This document shows, piece after piece, positions 1 to 7,780 of a DNA stretch of 64,000 nt (the first letter of the stretch is position 1; each line of letters opens with the position of its first letter). Under the pieces are notes generated by a model, which worked only from the letters and a program-made list of their open reading frames with translations, was not told the origin of the DNA and did not search any database. The DNA lies in NCBI GenBank assembly GCA_046074525.1, contig JBJTOK010000021.1:94013-158012 (forward strand). The letters run 5' to 3'. The stretch comes from JAHEZL01 sp046074525. Lineage in GTDB: Bacteria; Bacteroidota; Bacteroidia; Flavobacteriales_C; GCA-002722245. Position numbers and translations under genes: made by a program.

Positions 1-2
1 GA

Positions 3-89
3 GGTAAGCGGTTTCTTAAAATGATGCGAGCGATGAAATTCCACATGTGCCCAAAAATAAGAACTATTCTTAATTTGTTTGTACTTTAG
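3..89 (+). CDS. Possible 3' tail of an upstream gene (partial)
   Basis: One forward frame is open from base 3 to a TAG at 87-89 and would encode a 28-residue basic tail. The stop lies 16 bases before the ATG of the radical SAM gene, which would suit an operon. The piece is too short to identify and could be chance. Confidence 0.25.
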   Translation, partial: GKRFLKMMRAMKFHMCPKIRTILNLFVL

Positions 90-105
90 TTGCCAATTCA
101 ACAAA

Positions 106-1131
106 ATGCCCAAGATATATTGGAACGATAGCATCAACTTAGCAAAGAAGCTAACCCTCCGCAGGGTGTGGAATTACAATAAATTGATGATGAGTTACTA
201 TTGGTCGAAATGGACCGGCCGACTCGTTGTTTGGGGAAAGCCTTTCAGTATTTCCGTTGAACCTACCACTTCCTGTAATTTAAGATGCCCCGAATGTCCG
301 AGCGGACTTCGTGCTTTTACCCGAGATACCGGTATGCTTGAAAAAGAATTTTTCAGGAAAACCCTCGATGAGCTGTCGAAAGATCTTTTGTATTTGATTT
401 TTTATTTCCAGGGGGAGCCTTATCTGAATCCTAAGTTTCTGGATATGGTGGCTTATGCTTCTTCAAAGGGAATTTACACAGCGACTTCCACCAATGCTCA
501 TTATCTGAAGGAGGAAGTGTGTGAGCAAACAGTGAAGTCGGGATTGGATCGCATGATCATTTCCATTGACGGGACTACTCAGGAGACTTATGAATCCTAT
601 AGAATAGGAGGGAAGCTGGAAAAAGTCATTGAAGGTGCGAAAAGGATGGTTGCAGCCAAAAAAAAGCTGAATAGTACAACGCCTCATTTGATTTTCCAGT
701 TTCTGGTGGTGCGACATAACGAGCACCAGATTGAAGAGGTGTGCCGCCTTGCGGAAGAAATTGGCATTGATGAGGTGCGTCTTAAAACAGCGCAGGTTTA
801 CGAATATGAACACGGCAATGAACTGATTCCACATCAGGAAAAATATTCCCGCTATAGAAAGAATTCCGATGGAACCTGGTCGATCAAGAATAAGATGGAA
901 AACAGTTGCTGGCGCATGTGGCATGGCTGTGTGATTACCTGGGACGGGTTGGTAGTTCCTTGTTGTTTTGATAAGGATGCCACCCATCAGTTGGGAAGCT
1001 TGAAAAACCAAACTTTCCATCAACTGTGGAATGGGCCCACTTATACTCAATTCAGAAAAAGCTTATTGAAATCCCGCTCGGAGATAGAAATCTGTAAAAA
1101 TTGTACAGAGGGAACTAAGGTTTGGGCTTAA
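106..1131 (+). CDS. Radical SAM/SPASM domain protein
   Basis: This is a radical S-adenosylmethionine enzyme of about 341 residues. The N-terminal CNLRCPEC sequence (C57, C61, C64) is the CxxxCxxC site for the SAM-cleaving 4Fe-4S cluster. The last 80 residues hold further cysteines (CWRMWHGC, PCC, CKNC) typical of a SPASM domain carrying auxiliary clusters. I chose the ATG at 106 because the only codon further upstream is a TTG at 79 with no reason to prefer it. Proteins of this build modify peptides or sugar-linked substrates, but no precursor peptide is visible next to the gene, so the substrate is unknown. A possible upstream gene ends 16 bases earlier. Downstream is a long palindrome, then convergent marR. 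Confidence 0.85.
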   Translation: MPKIYWNDSINLAKKLTLRRVWNYNKLMMSYYWSKWTGRLVVWGKPFSISVEPTTSCNLRCPECPSGLRAFTRDTGMLEKEFFRKTLDELSKDLLYLIFYFQGEPYLNPKFLDMVAYASSKGIYTATSTNAHYLKEEVCEQTVKSGLDRMIISIDGTTQETYESYRIGGKLEKVIEGAKRMVAAKKKLNSTTPHLIFQFLVVRHNEHQIEEVCRLAEEIGIDEVRLKTAQVYEYEHGNELIPHQEKYSRYRKNSDGTWSIKNKMENSCWRMWHGCVITWDGLVVPCCFDKDATHQLGSLKNQTFHQLWNGPTYTQFRKSLLKSRSEIEICKNCTEGTKVWA

Positions 1132-1137
1132 AAGATT

Positions 1138-1198
1138 TCCCACAGATTTCACGGATTCTCACAGAATTAATCCGTGAGAATCCGTAAAATCTGTGGGA
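1138..1198. repeat. Long intergenic palindrome (CCACAGATTT type)
   Basis: The arms 1138-1162 and 1174-1198 are complementary over 25 bases except for one C/A pair, with an 11-base loop. The element fills the gap between the convergent radical SAM and marR genes and would form a very stable hairpin on either strand. It lacks a clean U-tract, so it looks more like a dispersed palindromic repeat that may also end transcription. Confidence 0.8.
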
Positions 1199-1200
1199 TA

Positions 1201-1650
1201 TTAATCTCTCATTTTATCTAGAAGATCATTGATCAGCTCCGCTTCTTTAATGGAAATCTTGTCTTTTAAAGAATCAAGATTGTCTTTTGCATCAATCTTG
1301 TCAAGGAGATCGAGTCCTTTTTTAGTGATGGAAATATCCACATGACGGCGGTCGTCTTTGTTTTCTTTCCTGTCCACGAGTCCTTTCTGTTTCAGTTTTT
1401 CCACGATGCGTGAGCAATTGGATGATTTATCTATCATCCTTTCGCTGATCAGTTGATTGTTAGCGCATTTAGGGTATTGTCCCCTGAGGATACGAAGTAC
1501 ATTGAACTGTTCGGGTGAAATACCAAAGCTTTTTAAAAATTGGGCGTGAGCCCTGTATAGCCAGCTGCTGGTGAAAATAATATTCACCGCGAGTTTCTGG
1601 TATTCGCTTTTGAACTTTTTGTTCTGCTTTATTTCGTCCTCGATTTTCAT
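1201..1650 (-). CDS. MarR-family transcriptional regulator
   Basis: This 149-residue protein has the size and winged helix-turn-helix layout of MarR regulators. A helical N-terminus is followed by a recognition region (LISERMIDKSSNCSRIVEKL) and a wing with the typical DRRHVDISITKKG sequence. These proteins bind palindromic operators as dimers and are released by small phenolic, oxidant or lipid-like ligands. It is the second gene after yceI, 25 bases downstream on the same strand, so it is probably co-transcribed from the yceI promoter. The TTGTATATACAA palindrome in that promoter is a natural candidate for its own operator. The ligand cannot be told from sequence. Confidence 0.88.
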   Translation of the reverse strand: MKIEDEIKQNKKFKSEYQKLAVNIIFTSSWLYRAHAQFLKSFGISPEQFNVLRILRGQYPKCANNQLISERMIDKSSNCSRIVEKLKQKGLVDRKENKDDRRHVDISITKKGLDLLDKIDAKDNLDSLKDKISIKEAELINDLLDKMRD

Positions 1651-1675
1651 TGCAGTAAAAGCAAAAATAGGATTC

Positions 1676-2203
1676 CTATGCCGCTTTCACAAGTTGAATA
1701 TTGAGCGCCAGTTTGATGTCTGCACCAACCATTGCACCTCCAGCTTCTGTGAGGGCATTCCACTTAAGTTGATAATCGAAACGGTTAATGCTTCCACTCA
1801 GTTCAAAGCCCACCTTGGTATTTCCCCAAGGGTCAATTGCGGTACCATTGTATTCTGCATCCAGCTCAATGCTTTTAGTGATATCACGAATAGTGAGTTC
1901 ACCGCTGAGCTTGTACTTGTTGCCGGAAGTCTTTTTGAGTTCCTTCGAAGTAAAGGTGATAAAAGGGAATTTCTCCGCGTTGAAGAAATCATCCGACTTC
2001 AAATGTCCGTCGCGTTGCTCATTGTTGGTGTCGATACTGTTTGTTTCTGCCTTGAAAGAGATTTTAGCGTCGGAGAAATCATCTTTTTCACTTTGAAGAC
2101 TTCCTTCAAATTTTTTGAAATGACCGGTTACAGTGGTAATCACAAGGTGTTTTACCTTGAACTGTATTTCGGAATGTGCAGGGTCGATGTTAAAAGTTGC
2201 CAT
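1676..2203 (-). CDS. YceI-family lipocalin-like protein
   Basis: The 175-residue sequence starts with the family hallmark IDPAHSEIQFKVKHL and continues through RDGHLKSDDFFNAEKFP and a KWNALTEAGG..VG end, matching the full YceI domain. YceI proteins are beta-barrel carriers that bind long isoprenoid or amphipathic lipid molecules. This copy has no signal peptide, so it should be cytoplasmic, unlike many periplasmic YceI proteins. It is first in an operon with marR. Such pairs usually respond to membrane or oxidative stress, which is inference here. Confidence 0.9.
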   Translation of the reverse strand: MATFNIDPAHSEIQFKVKHLVITTVTGHFKKFEGSLQSEKDDFSDAKISFKAETNSIDTNNEQRDGHLKSDDFFNAEKFPFITFTSKELKKTSGNKYKLSGELTIRDITKSIELDAEYNGTAIDPWGNTKVGFELSGSINRFDYQLKWNALTEAGGAMVGADIKLALNIQLVKAA

Positions 2204-2235
2204 GATTTTTAAGTTTTAATTGTTGAACTATGAAA

Positions 2236-2266
2236 CAAATGTAGTAACATTAATTGTATATACAAA
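2236..2266 (-). promoter_or_regulatory. Promoter of yceI-marR (Bacteroidota type)
   Basis: Read on the minus strand, TTTG (2266-2263) is followed after exactly 19 bases by TACATTTG (2243-2236). This is a full match to the Bacteroidota -33 TTTG / -7 TAnnTTTG consensus, about 30 bases before the yceI start. Confidence 0.75.
2254..2265. promoter_or_regulatory. Candidate MarR operator palindrome
   Basis: TTGTATATACAA is a perfect 12-base palindrome. It overlaps the -33 element of the yceI promoter and runs into its spacer. A dimeric regulator bound here would block RNA polymerase. Since a MarR gene is the second gene of the transcript, autorepression is the simplest reading, but it is inferred. 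Confidence 0.5.
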
Positions 2267-2352
2267 CAATTTTAACGAAAATTAAAAAAGTCGATGGAGC
2301 AGAGTAAATAAGTATGCCTGTCCGACTTATTTTTTTGGTGACCTGAAATTGT

Positions 2353-2360
2353 TAACTTTG
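2353..2360 (+). promoter_or_regulatory. -7 element of the tig-clpP-clpX promoter
   Basis: TAACTTTG matches the Bacteroidota -7 consensus and lies 32 bases before the tig ATG. The -33 region is only T-rich (no TTTG at the ideal spacing). It is divergent from the yceI promoter. Confidence 0.5.
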
Positions 2361-2392
2361 TCGCTCTTTTTTAAAATTTAAATTACAGTACG

Positions 2393-3742
2393 ATGAATAT
2401 CACACAGGAAAAGATTGACGATTTGAACGCGGTTTTAAATGTTGAAGTGCAACTGGCCGATTATCAGGATAAGGTGGAAGGTGCTTTGAAGAAGCATCAG
2501 AAAACCGCTAAAATGCAGGGTTTCCGTCCGGGCAAAGTGCCGATGGGCCTCGTGAAAAAAATGTATGAGCCATCTGTTAAGGTGGATGAAATCAACCGCC
2601 TTGTTAGTCAGTCGCTGGAGAAGTACATCGTTGATAATAAACTTGAAATTATCGGTCAGCCTTTGCCTAAGGAAGATGCTGGTCATACCTACGACTGGGA
2701 AAAGCAGAATGATTTTAAGTTCACCTATGAGTTGGGTATTTCCCCGAAATTTGATCTCCCTTTGAGCACGAAAGTGACTTTCAGCCAATATAAAGTGAAT
2801 ATCGACGACCAGATGACCGATAAGTTCATCAAGGACATCAGCAAAAGATATGGAAAGATGACAGCTCCTGAAACTGCTTCTGCAGAAGATTTGCTGTATG
2901 TTGATATTTCTGAGCTGGATGCCAATGGTACTGAGAAGGAAGGCGGAATCCATAAAATGAGCGTTTTGCCTTTGGAAGATATTAATAAGAAAGCGGTTGC
3001 ACTTTTTATCGGGAAGAAAAAAGACGATGAACTTACTTTTGATCCTTCAACATTATATGATGATAAGGCGAAAGTAGCAGCTCTGCTCGGTGTTAAGAAA
3101 GATGCTGATCTGGGTAAGTCGTTCAAGATGAAAATCGTGAACATCAGCAAAATGGAGCCAGCTGAACTGAATCAGGAGCTTTTTGATAAGGTTTATGGAA
3201 CCGGTGTAGTGACTTCAGTAGAGCAACTCCGTGAAAAAGTAAAAGAAGAAACTTCTGCCATGATGGATGAGCAGGAACTGGCGAAACTCAAGAACGACGT
3301 GATTAACTACCTGCTGGAAAATGTTAGTCTGCAATTGCCTGATGAATTCCTCAAAAGATGGTTGGTAGCGGTTTCACAGAAACCAACAACCCTTGAGCAA
3401 ATTGAAAAAGAATATGATCACTATAAGAAAGGCGTGAAATGGCAGTTGATTGAAAATAAGATCATCCGTGAAAACGACCTCAAAGTAGAATTTGCCGAGT
3501 TGCAGGAAAAAACAAAAGAATTGGTGAGAGCCAATTTCAAACAATACGGTCAGCAAATTGACGATGAACAACTGGCTTCTGTAGTGGTGAACGTGCTGCA
3601 AAAAGAGGAAGAGCGCAGAAATATTTACGACATGCTCTACTCTGATAAGATAGTAAATGTTGTTAAGTCAAAATGTAAAGTGGAAGAAAAATCCATTTCT
3701 TATGATGATTTTATTAAATTAGTTTCAGAACAGAATAATTAA
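2393..3742 (+). CDS. tig: Trigger factor
   Basis: Trigger factor is the ribosome-bound chaperone that meets nascent chains at the exit tunnel. The 449-residue length is normal. The ribosome-docking signature GFRPGKVP lies at residues 43-50. The middle region should hold the peptidyl-prolyl isomerase-like domain, which is poorly conserved here as in other Bacteroidota. The C-terminal half is helical and lysine/glutamate-rich, as expected for the chaperone arms. It is the first gene of tig-clpP-clpX, an order shared with many bacteria, with clpP starting 25 bases downstream. Confidence 0.95.
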   Translation: MNITQEKIDDLNAVLNVEVQLADYQDKVEGALKKHQKTAKMQGFRPGKVPMGLVKKMYEPSVKVDEINRLVSQSLEKYIVDNKLEIIGQPLPKEDAGHTYDWEKQNDFKFTYELGISPKFDLPLSTKVTFSQYKVNIDDQMTDKFIKDISKRYGKMTAPETASAEDLLYVDISELDANGTEKEGGIHKMSVLPLEDINKKAVALFIGKKKDDELTFDPSTLYDDKAKVAALLGVKKDADLGKSFKMKIVNISKMEPAELNQELFDKVYGTGVVTSVEQLREKVKEETSAMMDEQELAKLKNDVINYLLENVSLQLPDEFLKRWLVAVSQKPTTLEQIEKEYDHYKKGVKWQLIENKIIRENDLKVEFAELQEKTKELVRANFKQYGQQIDDEQLASVVVNVLQKEEERRNIYDMLYSDKIVNVVKSKCKVEEKSISYDDFIKLVSEQNN

Positions 3743-3767
3743 TCCGATTTAAAAGACATATATCCAA

Positions 3768-4448
3768 ATGAAACCTGACGGAAAAGAATTCAGAAAGTAT
3801 GCTACCAAGCACGTTGGTATTAACAGCATGCACCTCGATCATTATATTGAGTCTTCCATGACTCCCTACATCATTGAAGAGCGTCAGCTGAACGTTGCGC
3901 AAATGGACGTTTTCTCGCGTTTGATGATGGACAGAATCATTTTCCTGGGTACAGGAATTGATGATCATATCGCTAACATTATCCAGGCTCAGTTGCTTTT
4001 CTTGGAATCAGCTGATTCAAACAAAGACATCCAGATCTACCTGAATTCTCCTGGTGGATCAGTATATGCCGGACTTGGGATTTACGATACTATGCAGTAC
4101 ATCAATCCTGATGTGGCAACTATCTGTACAGGTATGGCAGCTTCTATGGGCGCAGTGCTGTTGTGCGCAGGTGCTAAAGGAAAACGTACTGCTTTGAAAC
4201 ACTCCCGCGTAATGATTCACCAGCCAATGGGAGGTGCTCAGGGACAAGCTACCGATATTGAAATCACTGCAAAAGAGATTCAGAAATTGAAGAAAGAATT
4301 GTACGATATCATTGCCACACATTCTGGTCAGACCTACGAAAAGGTATGGGCAGATAGCGACCGTGACTACTGGATGACTTCTCAGGAAGCGAAAGACTAC
4401 GGTATGATCGATGAGGTTTTGTTCAAGAATGCAAGTACTAAAAAGTAA
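3768..4448 (+). CDS. clpP: ATP-dependent Clp protease proteolytic subunit
   Basis: ClpP forms the 14-subunit serine protease chamber that degrades proteins fed by ClpX. The nucleophile S126 sits in GMAASMGAV, the catalytic histidine H151 in MIHQPMGG, and the acid is most likely D200 in DRDYW. The glycine-rich NSPGGSV strand that binds substrate is intact. The N-terminus is about 30 residues longer than the mature enzyme, consistent with a propeptide removed on assembly. It lies between tig and clpX, with clpX 12 bases downstream. Confidence 0.96.
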   Translation: MKPDGKEFRKYATKHVGINSMHLDHYIESSMTPYIIEERQLNVAQMDVFSRLMMDRIIFLGTGIDDHIANIIQAQLLFLESADSNKDIQIYLNSPGGSVYAGLGIYDTMQYINPDVATICTGMAASMGAVLLCAGAKGKRTALKHSRVMIHQPMGGAQGQATDIEITAKEIQKLKKELYDIIATHSGQTYEKVWADSDRDYWMTSQEAKDYGMIDEVLFKNASTKK

Positions 4449-4460
4449 GAATCATTAGGT

Positions 4461-5705
4461 ATGGGAAAGTCGGTAAAAGAAGAAATCCGTTGTTCATTTT
4501 GTGGAAGAAGCAAGGTGGATACTAATGTTCTTATTGCCGGTATCAGTGGCCATATCTGTGATAAGTGTATCGAACAGGCCCACCAGATTTCCAAAGATGA
4601 GCTGGCCAATAAAAATGGCCATGCCATCAATACCAGCATCAATCTGCTTAAGCCTACCGAAATCAAGAAATACCTTGATCAGTACGTTATCGGTCAGGAT
4701 GAAGCTAAAAAGGTTTTGTCGGTTGCAGTGTACAATCACTTTAAGAGACTCGGCCAGGGTGTTGTCAACGATGAAAGCGTTGAGATTGAAAAATCAAACA
4801 TCATCCTGGTTGGGGAAACCGGAACAGGTAAAACCCTTCTCGCAAAAACCATTGCTCAATTGCTCAATGTACCTTTCTGCATTGCCGATGCTACTGTGCT
4901 GACAGAGGCAGGTTATGTGGGTGAGGATGTGGAAAGTATTTTATCCCGATTGCTTCAGGCCGCTGATTACGACGTTCCTGCAGCTGAAAGGGGTATTGTT
5001 TTCATTGATGAGATTGATAAAATTGCCCGCAAGAGCGATAACGCTTCTATCACCCGCGACGTATCGGGAGAAGGGGTGCAGCAGGCTTTGTTGAAATTGC
5101 TGGAAGGCTCTACGGTAGGTGTTCCGCCGCAGGGAGGAAGAAAACACCCTGAGCAAAAACTCACGCAGATCAACACTAAAAATATTCTCTTTATTTGTGG
5201 CGGTGCCTTTGATGGTCTCGACCGAATTATTGAGAAAAGAATGAAGTCGCAAACCCTTGGGTTCAGCGCCAGCAAGCAAATGCGCCAGTTCGACAGAAAG
5301 AATCTTTTGCAGCATGTAACACCACAAGATATTAAATCCTTTGGTTTGATTCCTGAATTGATTGGTCGTTTGCCTATTCTGTCTTTTTTGTTGCCTCTTG
5401 ACAGGGAAGCGCTTCGTCGTATCCTCACCGAACCTAAGAATGCCATCATCAAGCAATATGTCAAGTTGTTTGAAATTGATAAGATCAAACTTTCCTTAGA
5501 TAAGGAAGTGCTCGATTTCATTGTAGATAAAGCTATGGTGCATAAATTAGGCGCAAGAGGTTTGCGTTCCATCTGTGAAGCCATTATGCTGGATGCGATG
5601 TTCGATATGCCTTCTGCAAAAGATGTGAAGGAATTCCGAGTTACTTTGGAATACGCCCAGGATAAAATCGATAACTCAAAGATTGAGGGCTTGAAGGTGG
5701 CTTGA
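4461..5705 (+). CDS. clpX: ClpX unfoldase, ATP-binding subunit of Clp protease
   Basis: ClpX is the AAA+ hexamer that unfolds substrates and threads them into ClpP. The N-terminal zinc-binding domain has C11, C14, C33 and C36. Walker A is GETGTGKT (118-125), the pore loop is GYVGEDV (151-157), Walker B is VFIDEID (180-186), and an RKH-type loop (GGRKHPEQ) follows. The length of 414 is normal and all motifs are intact. It is last in the operon and followed by a strong terminator. Confidence 0.97.
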   Translation: MGKSVKEEIRCSFCGRSKVDTNVLIAGISGHICDKCIEQAHQISKDELANKNGHAINTSINLLKPTEIKKYLDQYVIGQDEAKKVLSVAVYNHFKRLGQGVVNDESVEIEKSNIILVGETGTGKTLLAKTIAQLLNVPFCIADATVLTEAGYVGEDVESILSRLLQAADYDVPAAERGIVFIDEIDKIARKSDNASITRDVSGEGVQQALLKLLEGSTVGVPPQGGRKHPEQKLTQINTKNILFICGGAFDGLDRIIEKRMKSQTLGFSASKQMRQFDRKNLLQHVTPQDIKSFGLIPELIGRLPILSFLLPLDREALRRILTEPKNAIIKQYVKLFEIDKIKLSLDKEVLDFIVDKAMVHKLGARGLRSICEAIMLDAMFDMPSAKDVKEFRVTLEYAQDKIDNSKIEGLKVA

Positions 5706-5732
5706 AATCAATAACTATTTTGGTGATAGTTT

Positions 5733-5759
5733 AAAGACGCAGATGTTGCGTCTTTTTTT
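5733..5759. terminator. Intrinsic terminator after clpX
   Basis: AAAGACGCA (5733-5741) pairs with TGCGTCTTT (5747-5755) around a 5-base loop, followed by a T-run to 5759. The A-rich left flank also allows it to serve the convergent small membrane protein gene. Confidence 0.85.
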
Positions 5760-5766
5760 ATGTAGC

Positions 5767-5994
5767 TTATTTAAACACCTCCATCAACACCAACCCCGCA
5801 ATCACCGCAAACAAAATGATGTACAAAACAATCCTGTAATTTCTGTTTGAATGTCTTTGAAATCGGTACCAGGGATGGCGGTATACCCAGTGGCTGTAGG
5901 TTTCAAGGGCGTTATCGAAATTCATGTGCTTTTCAATGTCCTTTTCCGAAATGGGGCGAGGGTTGGTTTTAATATCGTAATTACTTTTTTTCAC
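5767..5994 (-). CDS. Small single-pass membrane protein, possible anti-sigma partner
   Basis: This 75-residue protein has a polar, histidine/tryptophan-rich N-terminal part of about 52 residues (HWVYRHPWYRFQRH) and one C-terminal membrane segment (VLYIILFAVIAGLVLM). The likely start is a GTG at 5994, which lies 14 bases inside the end of the sigma factor gene in another frame, so translation of the two is probably coupled. Its position and shape suggest a minimal membrane anchor or anti-sigma factor for the ECF sigma, with the N-terminal part in the cytoplasm. There is no recognisable zinc-finger anti-sigma motif, so that role is inference. I do not recognise the family. Confidence 0.65.
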   Translation of the reverse strand: MKKSNYDIKTNPRPISEKDIEKHMNFDNALETYSHWVYRHPWYRFQRHSNRNYRIVLYIILFAVIAGLVLMEVFK

Positions 5995-6565
5995 CTGTTA
6001 ACGATTGCATTTTTTTTAGTAAAACTACTTTTAATTTTTTCAGGATGCGGTGGACTTTCACCTTGGCGTTGCTTTCGCTGATGCCCATGATTTCGCCCAA
6101 TTCCTTGAAGGATCTTTTCTCAAAAAACCGCATCTCTATCAACTGCACTACTTCTTCATCCTGATCACTTAAAGTTAATTTCAGCGCCTGTAATTTCACA
6201 TCGCTGTAATCATCATCGATCTCTTCAATGAACGATTTTACCACATTCTCATCAATACTTACGCTTCTTGCTTTAGATGAGTTTCGGTAATGGAGATTGA
6301 TTTCATTCAGTGCAATTCTGTAAAGCCATGCTATAAAAGGAACGCCTCTGTATTCATAGCGGTGGATATTCAGCATGGCCTTAACGAAGGCCTGTTGCGT
6401 GATATCGGCACTTAAATCTTCATCATTCGCGGTGCGTGTGTACACGAAGCGGAACACAGCCTTGAAATGCCGCTTGTACAGCTCCCGGAAGAATATGATA
6501 TCCTTCTGGGCGGCCTGAATGATTTTAATTTCATCCGCGCTATTACTAAATTTTTGTTCGCTCAC
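5981..6565 (-). CDS. ECF-type RNA polymerase sigma factor
   Basis: This 194-residue sigma-70 family protein has region 2 (FVYTRTANDEDLSADITQQ, then FIAWLYRIALNEI) and a region 4 helix-turn-helix (SFKELGEIMGISESNAKVKVHR). There is no region 1 or 3, as in extracytoplasmic-function sigmas. The start is a GTG at 6565 preceded by GGGAAGA. The frame upstream closes within five codons and offers no ATG. The gene is followed by an overlapping membrane protein gene and is divergent from a lipoprotein/outer-membrane pair. It probably responds to an envelope signal, but targets and signal are unknown. Confidence 0.9.
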   Translation of the reverse strand: MSEQKFSNSADEIKIIQAAQKDIIFFRELYKRHFKAVFRFVYTRTANDEDLSADITQQAFVKAMLNIHRYEYRGVPFIAWLYRIALNEINLHYRNSSKARSVSIDENVVKSFIEEIDDDYSDVKLQALKLTLSDQDEEVVQLIEMRFFEKRSFKELGEIMGISESNAKVKVHRILKKLKVVLLKKMQSLTGEKK

Positions 6566-6701
6566 TCTTCCCGGAGTTTAAGTATAAAATACAAAGGATA
6601 TAAAAAGTTACAGATGGTCCCGAAGTATTTTTTGAACGAGGGTATTATTTGAATTATTGTTTCGCTTTTCACTTTTGCCATTTATCCGTTACCTTAGTTG
6701 C

Positions 6702-7139
6702 ATGAAGTATCTTCTGGGTGCCTTTATTGCTTTGGTTTTGTTTGCCTGCGACAGCGATGTTTGCAACCAAAGGACGGCATGGCCTGTGCAGACCGGGTTT
6801 TACCATGTGCCGGATACGCTGGTGCTTACAGATAGTGTGAGTGTTTGGGGTTTGAATAACGATAGTGTGATTGTTTCCAACAAGAAAGTCAATAAAATAG
6901 AATTTTCCCTCGCGACGCAGGCGAGCCCGAGTATTTTTGTGTTTAAAATAAAATCAACTTACGATACCCTTACTGTTTATCATAGCAACACGCCTTACCT
7001 CATCTCAAAAGTATGTGGTTATGGCTATGAGCAGAAGATAGACAGCATTCATTTCACCAAGCACACATTTACTAATATTACCTGGGAAGTGCCGCAGGTA
7101 GATAAAAATGACAAGGAAAATGTTCAGATATATTATTAG
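6702..7139 (+). CDS. DUF6452-like lipoprotein
   Basis: The 145-residue product starts at the ATG at 6702, which places a signal peptide and lipobox directly at the N-terminus (LVLFAC, lipidated Cys15). An in-frame start at 6657 would bury this signal. Features that recall the Bacteroidota family DUF6452 are a CDSDVC start, two beta-rich halves, a YLISKVCGYGY segment and an end reading NVQIYY. The function of that family is unknown. Its end overlaps the next gene by up to 32 bases, so the two are translated as a pair. Together they look like an envelope lipoprotein with an outer-membrane partner. Confidence 0.7.
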   Translation: MKYLLGAFIALVLFACDSDVCNQRTAWPVQTGFYHVPDTLVLTDSVSVWGLNNDSVIVSNKKVNKIEFSLATQASPSIFVFKIKSTYDTLTVYHSNTPYLISKVCGYGYEQKIDSIHFTKHTFTNITWEVPQVDKNDKENVQIYY

Positions 7140-7779
7140 TCTTTTTGTTGCTTTGATTGTTTTTTCAGGACTTCAGGCGCAGAAGGATTCTGCGGCACGC
7201 AAGCACTTCCTTCGGTTGAATGTCGATCTTGCTTCGCCAACCTATTCTTATTTCTTTGATAAGGCGAATCAGCGCATAGGTTACGAAGGTATGCTGGAAT
7301 ATTCTTACAACGATACTTTGTTTTTTGTGGCTGAGGGTGGTTATCACCAATTGCGCGATACGTTGGATTCTTCATATCAGGCCATGTCGCGTGGCCAGTT
7401 TCTGCGTTTGGGCGTTAACCGCAATATGATGAAGTATTACAACAAGAAGGACAGGGATATTTTTTATATCGGCGCCCGTTTGTCAGGATCGCTGTATAAC
7501 ATGAATTATTCTTACATCAATATCAAGGATCCATATTGGGGAAGCACCTCGCTTTCCGTGCCGGCAGCTAAAAACTATATGGCTTTCTGGGGCGAAGTGG
7601 TAGCGGGAATGCGCATTGAAACGCTGAAAAATCTTTTTCTAGGATGGGATATCCGCGCTGCTGTGAAAGTATACGATAGCAACCGATCCATTTATGAAAC
7701 GTTATTCATTCCCGGCTTTGGCAATGCCCAAAACCGGATGAGCATTTGGGTGAATTATTCTATTGGTTATACTTTTTAG
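7108..7779 (+). CDS. DUF6048-like outer-membrane protein
   Basis: The product has 223 residues from the ATG at 7108, or 219 from an ATG at 7120; both give a signal peptide ending at GLQAQ. The rest alternates aromatic and small residues and ends in an aromatic (YSIGYTF), as in outer-membrane beta-barrels. It resembles DUF6048, which is normally encoded beside DUF6452 in Bacteroidota. The gene overlaps the lipoprotein gene upstream, and its stop is one base from the stop of the convergent oxygenase gene. The function is unknown. Confidence 0.7.
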   Translation: MTRKMFRYIISLFVALIVFSGLQAQKDSAARKHFLRLNVDLASPTYSYFFDKANQRIGYEGMLEYSYNDTLFFVAEGGYHQLRDTLDSSYQAMSRGQFLRLGVNRNMMKYYNKKDRDIFYIGARLSGSLYNMNYSYINIKDPYWGSTSLSVPAAKNYMAFWGEVVAGMRIETLKNLFLGWDIRAAVKVYDSNRSIYETLFIPGFGNAQNRMSIWVNYSIGYTF

Positions 7780-7780
7780 C

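Noticed and set aside
79..105. TTG start giving nine extra residues to the radical SAM protein
   Set aside because: A standard ATG at 106 follows at once and the added residues do not belong to the family.
1571..2212. Open frame of 213 codons on the plus strand over yceI
   Set aside because: It is antisense to a well-matched YceI protein and has no family signature.
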